From NCBI GenBank assembly GCA_964516865.1, contig CAZEXD010000010.1, forward strand, positions 1 to 17,623: DNA of 17,623 nt, given 5' to 3'. This DNA is from CAZEXD01 sp964516865. GTDB taxonomy: Bacteria; Patescibacteriota; Minisyncoccia; Minisyncoccales; Staskawiczbacteraceae. The notes beneath the pieces are model-generated. The model did not search any database, was not told where the DNA came from, and saw nothing but the letters and a program-made list of their open reading frames with translations. The position numbers and the translations under genes were made by a program. Each line of letters starts with the position of its first letter. Within the stretch, counting starts at the first letter, position 1. Of the stretch, positions 1-4,800 are shown in pieces.

Positions 1-13
1 AAATTAAAGGAGA

Positions 14-1024
14 ATGAAAGAATCATTTCTGTATAAAAAATTAACTGAAAATAAAGTCCAGTGTCGGACTTGCAGCCATTTTTGCGTTCTTTTGCCGGGC
101 GAGCGTGGAAAATGCGGAGTGCGGGAAAACCAAAACGGCAAATTGTACGCCTTAAATTATGGAAAAGCGATTGCCATTAATATTGACCCAATTGAAAAGA
201 AACCGCTTTTTCATTTTTTGCCGGGAACGCAGTCATTGTCAATTGCCACTGTCGGCTGCAATCTTTTTTGCCAAAATTGCCAGAATTGGAATATTTCCCA
301 AGGGTTTAAAAACTCAAAAGAAATTCCCGGCGAAAATTTAGAACCGTCAGACATTGTTAATCTGGATTTAAAAAATAAATTGCCTTCAATTTCTTACACC
401 TATACCGAGCCAACAATCTTTTTGGAATATGCCTTAGAAACAATGAAATTAGCAAGAAAAAAGGGGCTGAAAAATGTTTGGGTTTCCAATGGTTTTATGT
501 CTGAAGAGTCGGCAAAAATGGCAATTCCCTATTTAGACGCCAATAATATTGACATTAAAAGTTTTTCAGAAGAGTTTTATAATAAAATTTGCGGAGCAAA
601 ATTGCAGCCAGTTTTAAAAACCGCCAAGTTAATGAAAAAATCCGGTGTTTGGGTAGAAATCACAACCTTATCAATTCCCACCCTAAGTGACTCTGGGGAA
701 ATGTTTAAAAATATTGCCAAATTTATTTATAATGAATTAGGACCGGAAACTCCTTGGCATATTTCCCAATTTTGCGGAGCAATTTCCTGGAAATTACAAC
801 ATTTGCCCGACACTCCGGTTGAAACCCTAAAAAAGGCCTACAAAATTGGCAAAGAAATTGGATTAAAATATGTTTATACCGGAAACGTTGCCGGATTGTC
901 TTCTGAAAACACCTTTTGCCCCAAATGCGGAGAAAAAATGATAGAAAGAGTGGCTTATTCAATTAAAAGATACGACAAAAAAGGATATTGCTCAAAATGC
1001 GGGGCTTGGCTTAATATAATTTAA
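14..1024 (+). CDS. amrS: AmmeMemoRadiSam system radical SAM enzyme
   Basis: A radical SAM protein of 336 residues. The cluster-binding CxxxCxxC motif is C82, C86 and C89, in the context GCNLFCQNC. An N-terminal Cys-rich segment (C17, C20, C24, C34) and a C-terminal zinc-ribbon-like pair of CxxCG knuckles (C302/C305, C326/C329) flank the core. This arrangement and the next two genes match the AmmeMemoRadiSam family, which resembles pyruvate-formate-lyase-activating enzymes but has no settled substrate known to me. A cytosolic SAM-cleaving oxidoreductase is expected. The start ATG fits the family N-terminus (MKESFLYKKL). A GGAG sits only one base upstream of it, which is too close for a classic Shine-Dalgarno, so initiation is unusual. 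It is the first gene of a tight three-gene operon, with 18 nt to the next gene. The family call is secure and the reaction is unknown. Confidence 0.95.
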   Translation: MKESFLYKKLTENKVQCRTCSHFCVLLPGERGKCGVRENQNGKLYALNYGKAIAINIDPIEKKPLFHFLPGTQSLSIATVGCNLFCQNCQNWNISQGFKNSKEIPGENLEPSDIVNLDLKNKLPSISYTYTEPTIFLEYALETMKLARKKGLKNVWVSNGFMSEESAKMAIPYLDANNIDIKSFSEEFYNKICGAKLQPVLKTAKLMKKSGVWVEITTLSIPTLSDSGEMFKNIAKFIYNELGPETPWHISQFCGAISWKLQHLPDTPVETLKKAYKIGKEIGLKYVYTGNVAGLSSENTFCPKCGEKMIERVAYSIKRYDKKGYCSKCGAWLNII

Positions 1025-1042
1025 GTTTAAATTAAAATTAAT

Positions 1043-1726
1043 ATGATTGTTTTTGCTTGTACTTCTCCTCACCCGCCGCTTTTGCTGCCCGGTGTGGGAA
1101 CCAAAGAAGATAAACAAAAAGTTAAAAAAACCATTGAAAGTTTGGAATTATTGGGCAAAAAATTTAAGGAAGCAAATCCTAATGCGGTTGTTATTTCTTC
1201 TCCCCACCCTGATTGGGGCATAAAAGTGCCGCTGTATTTTTTAATACCAAATATCAAAAATCAAAAATCAAAAATACAATTTAAAATTCAAAATTATCAA
1301 AATGCCGATAATTTAGAGATTGAAGCTGGTAGCATTTTTCCAATTCTTACTACCGCAGATTCGCCACAAAAACATTTTGAATGGGGAAAGCAAAATTATA
1401 AATTGAAAATTGTAAATTCTAAATTGAAAATTGCCCTTGTTGCTTCTGGCGACTTATCGCATTGCTTGAAAACAGATGGTCCTTACGGATTTCATCCCGA
1501 TGGTCCCAAATTTGATAAAGAATTGGTTGAGTCATTGAAAAACAAAGACATAGAAAGCATTTTAAAATTAGAAGAAAAATATCCTCAAGCTGGTGAATGC
1601 GGTTTGCGCTCTTTTTGTTTTCTTTTGGGCGTTTTGGAGGCATCGGGCAAAAAATGGGAGCCGGAAATATTGTCTTATGAGGAACCATTTGGCGTTGGAT
1701 ATTTGGTGGTTAATTTTAAATTATGA
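1043..1726 (+). CDS. amrB: AmmeMemoRadiSam protein B, MEMO/LigB-like
   Basis: A 227-residue member of the MEMO / class III extradiol dioxygenase-like (LigB) fold. Conserved His residues are in SPHPPLLLPG (H10), SSPHPDWG (H55) and ASGDLSH (H140). The C-terminal part (AGECGLRSF, then VGYLVV at the end) is typical of the family. Relatives use such His residues for metal or substrate binding; dioxygenase activity in MEMO proteins is unproven. No signal peptide or membrane segment is visible. No Shine-Dalgarno precedes the ATG. Its stop overlaps the start of the AMMECR1-like gene (ATGA), which implies translational coupling. Two stretches, about residues 69-88 and 118-131, are made of Lys/Ile/Asn/Gln-rich sequence encoded by AT-rich repeat words that also occur between genes. 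The protein is somewhat short for the family, so these segments may replace rather than extend normal loops. Confidence 0.9.
   Translation: MIVFACTSPHPPLLLPGVGTKEDKQKVKKTIESLELLGKKFKEANPNAVVISSPHPDWGIKVPLYFLIPNIKNQKSKIQFKIQNYQNADNLEIEAGSIFPILTTADSPQKHFEWGKQNYKLKIVNSKLKIALVASGDLSHCLKTDGPYGFHPDGPKFDKELVESLKNKDIESILKLEEKYPQAGECGLRSFCFLLGVLEASGKKWEPEILSYEEPFGVGYLVVNFKL
1246..1307 (+). repeat. AT-rich repeat words inside the MEMO-like gene
   Basis: Within the coding sequence lie three exact tandem copies of ATCAAAA (1253-1273), followed by related ACAATTTAAAATTCAAAATTATCAAAA-type words. The encoded residues (about 69-88) are Lys/Gln/Asn/Ile-rich and not recognisably conserved for the family. The frame stays open. 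It resembles intergenic low-complexity repeats elsewhere in the window. Confidence 0.5.
1389..1434 (+). repeat. Second AT-rich repeat block inside the MEMO-like gene
   Basis: This block contains AATTATAAATT, AATTGAAAATT (twice) and AATTGTAAATT. The same words, on the opposite strand, occur in the intergenic stretch 8490-8592. It encodes about residues 118-131, just before the conserved SGDLSH motif. Frame is preserved. Confidence 0.5.
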
Positions 1727-2235
1727 ACTACTATATTGCGCTTGCCAAGTCCGCAGTTGAAACCTATATTAAACAAGGGAAAATTATTTCTCCGCCCTTG
1801 GATTTACCAAAAGAATTTTTTGAAAGAAAATCCGGCGTTTTTATAACAATAGAAAATAATAATCAATTGCGGGGATGTATTGGCACCTATTTAGCAACCA
1901 AAGAAAACATTGCCAAAGAAATTATTGCCAACGCCATTGCCGCCGCTACCCGCGATTACCGCTTTGCTCCTATAACCACAGAAGAACTTCCCCATCTTTC
2001 TTATACAGTTTATCTTCTAAATGAACCAGAATTAGTAAAAAATATTAAAGAGCTTAATCCTAAAAAATATGGAGTATTGGTAAAATCAGGGTTAAAATCA
2101 GGACTTCTCCTTCCTGATTTAGAGGGAGTAAACAGAGTTGAGCAGCAACTATCCATTGCCTGCCAAAAAGCAGGTATTAACCCAGATAGAGAAAAGATTG
2201 TTGTTTACAGGTTCACGGTGGAAAAGTTTAGATAA
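1723..2235 (+). CDS. amrA: AmmeMemoRadiSam protein A, AMMECR1-like
   Basis: A 170-residue AMMECR1-domain protein. The signature LRGCIGT is at residues 49-55. It is followed by the helical AIAAATRDYRFAPIT region and the C-terminal GLLLPDLEG...VEQQLSIACQKAGI segment, all typical of the family. AMMECR1 proteins are conserved from archaea and bacteria to humans, but their biochemical activity is unresolved; genomic linkage to MEMO and the radical SAM enzyme is the hallmark. The start overlaps the stop of amrB by 4 nt (ATGA), so it is probably translated by reinitiation. It is full length and the last gene of the operon. A hairpin ending in a U-run follows 15 nt after the stop. Confidence 0.94.
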   Translation: MNYYIALAKSAVETYIKQGKIISPPLDLPKEFFERKSGVFITIENNNQLRGCIGTYLATKENIAKEIIANAIAAATRDYRFAPITTEELPHLSYTVYLLNEPELVKNIKELNPKKYGVLVKSGLKSGLLLPDLEGVNRVEQQLSIACQKAGINPDREKIVVYRFTVEKFR

Positions 2236-2250
2236 AACAAAAAAACACAA

Positions 2251-2280
2251 AAAAACATGAAGACAAATTTTCGTGTTTTT
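2251..2280 (+). terminator. Probable intrinsic terminator of the amr operon
   Basis: AAAAACATGA (2251-2260) pairs with TCGTGTTTTT (2271-2280) through a 10-bp stem with one T-G wobble and a 10-nt loop. The 3' arm ends in five T residues. The stem is A/T-rich, so strength is uncertain, but its position 15 nt after amrA fits termination. Confidence 0.5.
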
Positions 2281-2300
2281 AACCATAAAAATTCAATATC

Positions 2301-2349
2301 TAAAAAAAGAAAAAACCCTGGTCAGAAACATCGCTGTTCTTTCCCAGGG
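2301..2349 (-). terminator. Intrinsic terminator downstream of the repeat pseudogene
   Basis: CCCTGG (2316-2321) pairs with CCAGGG (2344-2349). Inside this, AGaAACA (2324-2330) pairs with TGTTCT (2335-2340) around a TCGC loop, leaving one bulged base. Read on the minus strand the hairpin is followed by a long T-rich run (2315 down to 2301), the classic rho-independent form. It lies about 25 nt beyond the inferred stop of the pseudogene. Confidence 0.8.
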
Positions 2350-2374
2350 GTTGTAGGTTGTACACGGTCATTGT

Positions 2375-2885
2375 TCAGGACTTGTTCGCCGCGTTAGCGG
2401 CAGGAAAAAGCGCCTGAACAAGGCTCTGAATAATGCTGGTGGGCACGTTGACCCTCCCTCCGAAATGGAAAGAGGCACTGAATCGCCAGGGCAAGGTCGT
2501 CGCAGAAAAACTCACCTTGCGCCTTGGCGCCGTTGAGATTCATCCAGGCCTCGCCGGTGACGCCGCTACGATATGGGTTGGCCCCTTCAGAGTGACGCCG
2601 TTAAATTTCATGCAACCATCCACGGTGACGCGGCGGAGGTCCATGTAACTTTCCGCAGTGACGTTTTTGAGGTCTAGGTTGCTCTTCACAGTGACGTCGC
2701 TGAGGTTGATGTAAATTTTCACAGTGACGTCACGGAGGTTAAAGTCACTCTTCAAGGTGACGCGGCGGAGGTCCATGTTGCCCCCTACAGTGACGTCAAG
2801 GATGTTAAAAAGCCACTCTTCACGGTGACGCCACTGAAGTCGCGCCGGCCACTCTCCAACGCCTCCTGAACTCTTGTGGTGTCAT
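2375..2885 (-). pseudogene. Frameshifted 11-residue-repeat (pentapeptide-like) protein
   Basis: Reading the minus strand from ATG 2885-2883 gives MTPQEFR. A slip then gives ALESGRRDFSGVTVKSG. A second slip leads into the longest open stretch, about 2804 to 2540, with repeated 11-residue units such as NLRDVTVKIYI, NLSDVTVKSNL and DLKNVTAESYM. A third slip leads to GVTGEAWMNLNGAKAQGEF, and probably a fourth to a C-terminus reading VPTSIIQSLVQALFPAANA, ending at TGA 2377-2375. The repeats suggest a solenoid (pentapeptide-repeat-like) protein of about 170 residues; function is unknown. The DNA is clearly richer in G+C than its neighbours. It carries the only well-spaced Shine-Dalgarno in the window and its own terminator, which suggests an acquired and now broken gene. 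Sequencing error is a possible alternative, but surrounding genes are intact. Confidence 0.75.
2557..2857 (-). repeat. 33-nt period tandem repeat encoding 11-residue units
   Basis: On the plus strand the hexamer GTGACG begins at 2557, 2592, 2625, 2658, 2691, 2724, 2757, 2790 and 2825. The spacings are 35, 33, 33, 33, 33, 33, 33 and 35. On the minus strand this is the Val-Thr pair of each 11-residue unit. Units differ at synonymous and replacement sites, so they are diverged protein repeats rather than a fresh DNA duplication. Confidence 0.85.
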
Positions 2886-2891
2886 TCCAAT

Positions 2892-2897
2892 CTCCTT
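2892..2897 (-). promoter_or_regulatory. Consensus Shine-Dalgarno of the repeat pseudogene
   Basis: The minus strand reads AAGGAG, then 6 nt, then ATG (2885-2883). This decides the start of the pseudogene. No other gene here has such a well-placed site. Confidence 0.75.
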
Positions 2898-2922
2898 ACT
2901 TGTCTTTGTCTTTGGCTTGTTA

Positions 2923-2945
2923 TTATCTCAGAACTCCTGAGATAA
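2923..2945. promoter_or_regulatory. Perfect 9-bp inverted repeat upstream of the pseudogene
   Basis: TTATCTCAG (2923-2931) and CTGAGATAA (2937-2945) are exact reverse complements around a 5-nt loop. It lies 38 nt upstream of the pseudogene start. On the minus strand T residues precede the hairpin and on the plus strand A residues follow it, so it is not an obvious terminator for either direction except weakly. An operator or a leader hairpin is possible. Confidence 0.5.
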
Positions 2946-2977
2946 AAAAACAAACCAGACGATGTTGGTGAAGAACT

Positions 2978-3013
2978 AAGTTAATATTACTTAACTTTTT
3001 ATTCTTGTTAAGT
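2978..3013. promoter_or_regulatory. Overlapping inverted repeats between divergent genes
   Basis: AAGTTAA (2978-2984) can pair with TTAACTT (2991-2997). Alternatively ACTTAAC (2989-2995) can pair with GTTAAGT (3007-3013). The two hairpins share bases and are mutually exclusive. The region separates the minus-strand pseudogene from the plus-strand gene at 3124. The rest of 2946-3108 holds no gene that I can support. Confidence 0.35.
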
Positions 3014-3108
3014 GTTTGGGTTATTCGCGCGGGGTTTTACTCTTGGGCGCCACGACATAAAAATATTTGTCGCACAATAGTTTATGACTTTATTAAATTT
3101 CATAATTT

Positions 3109-3117
3109 TGCTAAAAT
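3109..3117 (+). promoter_or_regulatory. Extended -10 promoter for the HHH gene
   Basis: TGCTAAAAT is an extended -10 (TGn plus TAAAAT at 3112-3117). Only 6 nt separate it from the ATG at 3124, so transcription should begin at or next to the start codon, giving a leaderless message. The -35 region is weak (TTTATT at 3089-3094). No Shine-Dalgarno is present. Confidence 0.45.
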
Positions 3118-3123
3118 AATTTA

Positions 3124-3795
3124 ATGGTTAACAAAGAAATCGCGAAAATATTTAGGGAGATGGCAGAGCTATTGGAAATAAAGGGCGACAGCGCTTTTCA
3201 TATAACTGCCTATAGAAAAGCCGCTGATTATTTGGATTATTTAAAAACAGATGTTACAGAAACTTATAAAGAAAGAGGCCTTGCGGGCTTGAAAGTTCCA
3301 AGAATTATTGGAGATAAAAATGCCAAAAAAATTGAAGAATACCTAAAGCACGGAAAAATCAAGGAGTTTGAAAAATTAAAAGAAGAAACAGCGATAAGAC
3401 AAATTATTACTCATTACTTTCAAACAAAAGGATTGTCCTTGCAAGAATTAAAAGAAAATGCTAAAAAAAGAAAAATAGTCTATTCAAGATTTACCAAGCC
3501 AGCCAAACAACTTTTGGACTTAGCCGGCTCCATTGAAAAAGCCAAAGAAGCTATTGATAAAGTTGCCCAATGGGCAAACACCAGAAAACTTGATTACGCG
3601 ATTGAAACAGTTTTTAAGAAATGGCTGGAATTAGACAGGTTGAAACCAAAAGAAATAGTTAAAAAGCCGTTTTATAAAGGAAATCCGATGGTGTGGTCAG
3701 AAACAAAGAAAAAATGGTATGTAATTAATAAACACGGAGATTGGTTAGAGTATGCTGGCAAAATGGAAGATATTGAATGGAAAACAATAGAATAA
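3124..3795 (+). CDS. PolX-type helix-hairpin-helix domain protein
   Basis: A 223-residue protein. Residues 1 to about 88 resemble the N-terminal HHH_8 domain of family X DNA polymerases (NKEIAKIFREMAELLEIKG, then AYRKAADYL and KKIEEYLKHGKIKEFEKLK). The usual L-P-G-I-G hairpin is altered to VPRIIGDKNAKKI. Neither the nucleotidyltransferase palm nor the PHP domain of PolX follows. Instead there is a Lys-rich helical region (about 90-180) and a Trp-rich tail (NPMVWSETKKKWYVI, then GDWLEYAG). A DNA-binding role is plausible from the HHH domain only; the C-terminal half I cannot assign. It is not a truncated polymerase, since the tail is ordered and ends cleanly. The promoter appears leaderless. 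efp follows after 52 nt. Confidence 0.75.
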   Translation: MVNKEIAKIFREMAELLEIKGDSAFHITAYRKAADYLDYLKTDVTETYKERGLAGLKVPRIIGDKNAKKIEEYLKHGKIKEFEKLKEETAIRQIITHYFQTKGLSLQELKENAKKRKIVYSRFTKPAKQLLDLAGSIEKAKEAIDKVAQWANTRKLDYAIETVFKKWLELDRLKPKEIVKKPFYKGNPMVWSETKKKWYVINKHGDWLEYAGKMEDIEWKTIE

Positions 3796-3847
3796 AAATT
3801 TAATACCTTATTTTAATTTTGCCTTTTAATTTTTAAATTTTAATTTT

Positions 3848-4414
3848 ATGTTATCTCATACTGATTTAAAACGAGGCGTTAGATTTATTTTCAATAACGA
3901 GCCATATGAGGTTTTGGAAGCAAAACACTTGAAAATGGCCCAACGACGGCCGGTTATTCAGGCCCGAATTAAAAATTTGATTAAGGCAACGGTTATTGAA
4001 AGAAATTTTCAACAGGGCGATATTTTTGAGGAAGCAGATTTAATAAAAATAGAGGTAAAATATCTATATAATAATCGGGGAGTTTTTTTCTTTTGCGAAA
4101 AAGAAAATCCCGCAAAGCGCTTTTCTTTTACCATTGAGCAAATTGGTCCGGCATCAAAATTTTTAAAACCGAACGAAATTGTTGAAGGTGTTATTTTTAA
4201 TGATAAAGTTATCAACATTTCAATACCAATCAAAATTCAGTTAAAGGTCAAAGAAGCGCCGCCAGGAATTAAGGGTGATAGCGCTCAAGGCGCGGAAAAA
4301 ACAGTTATTTTAGAAAATGGAACCGAATTAAATGTCCCCCTTTTTATTAAAGAGGGAGACATTATCGAGGTTAATACGGAAGAAGGAAAGTACGTCCGAC
4401 GTGTTGACATATAG
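3848..4414 (+). CDS. efp: Translation elongation factor P
   Basis: A 188-residue EF-P with all three domains: an N-terminal KOW-like domain (DLKRGVRFIFNNEPYEV), the middle OB domain, and a C-terminal OB domain ending GTELNVPLFIKEGD, then VNTEEGKYVRRV. EF-P binds stalled ribosomes and eases formation of consecutive proline bonds. The tip loop that normally reads PGKGQA, with the modified Lys34 (or Arg32 in EarP-type proteins), reads KMAQRRP here. An ungapped alignment from G10 places Gln32 at the Lys34 position, followed by Arg33 and Arg34. The canonical modification target is therefore missing or shifted, and no EpmA/EpmB or EarP gene is in the window. No Shine-Dalgarno precedes the start. 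The last codons carry the -35 element of the next gene. Confidence 0.93.
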   Translation: MLSHTDLKRGVRFIFNNEPYEVLEAKHLKMAQRRPVIQARIKNLIKATVIERNFQQGDIFEEADLIKIEVKYLYNNRGVFFFCEKENPAKRFSFTIEQIGPASKFLKPNEIVEGVIFNDKVINISIPIKIQLKVKEAPPGIKGDSAQGAEKTVILENGTELNVPLFIKEGDIIEVNTEEGKYVRRVDI

Positions 4415-4432
4415 TAAAATTTTTAATACAAT
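4404..4432 (+). promoter_or_regulatory. Near-consensus sigma-70 promoter inside the efp end
   Basis: TTGACA (4404-4409), an exact 17-nt spacer, and TACAAT (4427-4432). The -35 is formed by the last Val-Asp-Ile codons of efp and the spacer contains its stop codon. Predicted transcription begins near 4439, leaving only about 3-7 nt before the ATG at 4443 or 4446. Confidence 0.75.
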
Positions 4433-4442
4433 TAAAAATAAT

Positions 4443-4751
4443 ATGATGGAAGTTAAAAAAGAACAATCAAATGAAAAATGCCCCGAAGATAAAGGAGCGG
4501 AAGAGTTAATGTTAGAGGGTGAAAGGGCTAAAAAAGAAAAAAGAGCGTTAACTAACGAATATGAGAGACGTTTAGAAGAATTAAAACGAAGAAAAGAAAA
4601 ATTGGAACAAGAAAGAATGGATCTTGCTAGAGAATATCAAGAAAAATTGGCTAACATAAACAATGCATTAACGGCTTTACAAGAAGAAAGAAAAAAAACT
4701 CTTGATGAATTTACGAAACGAATAGATGATTTAGAAAGACAAAAAAGATGA
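4443..4751 (+). CDS. Small charged coiled-coil protein
   Basis: About 102 residues from ATG 4443 (ATG 4446 is equally possible). Almost the whole protein is Lys/Glu/Arg-rich helix with heptad-like spacing of Leu (for example RRLEELKRRKEKLEQER and EYQEKLANINNALTAL). A long coiled coil is predicted, with no membrane segment or signal peptide. I do not recognise a family. A longer reading frame extends back to 4332 inside efp. The near-consensus promoter that ends at 4432 argues for the start at 4443/4446, with almost no leader. It has its own promoter and a strong terminator 10 nt after the stop, so it is probably a well-expressed single gene. Function unknown. Confidence 0.7.
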   Translation: MMEVKKEQSNEKCPEDKGAEELMLEGERAKKEKRALTNEYERRLEELKRRKEKLEQERMDLAREYQEKLANINNALTALQEERKKTLDEFTKRIDDLERQKR

Positions 4752-4760
4752 ATTAATTAA

Positions 4761-4785
4761 AAAACCGGCTTAAGCAGCCGGTTTT
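4761..4785. terminator. Bidirectional intrinsic terminator
   Basis: AAAACCGGCT (4761-4770) and AGCCGGTTTT (4776-4785) form a perfect 10-bp stem around a 5-nt loop, with A residues on one side and T residues on the other. It serves the plus-strand coiled-coil gene and the convergent minus-strand ATPase gene (stop at 4801). Confidence 0.92.
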
Positions 4786-4800
4786 AAACTTCCAAAAATT

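Noticed and set aside
2433..2648. Plus-strand reading frame of 71 codons as a gene
   Set aside because: It is antisense to the 33-nt repeat pseudogene. The minus-strand frames carry the periodic protein signal, Shine-Dalgarno and terminator.
2557..2857. CRISPR array
   Set aside because: The 33-nt period leaves no repeat-spacer pattern. Whole units are related and encode 11-residue protein repeats. No cas genes are present.
2236..3123. tRNA or other structural RNA gene
   Set aside because: No cloverleaf, T-loop consensus or paired acceptor arms were seen; the region is explained by the pseudogene, terminators and hairpins.
4332..4442. Coiled-coil gene beginning at 4332 inside efp
   Set aside because: The first 37 codons are an out-of-frame reading of efp, and the near-consensus promoter at 4404-4432 lies downstream of that start.
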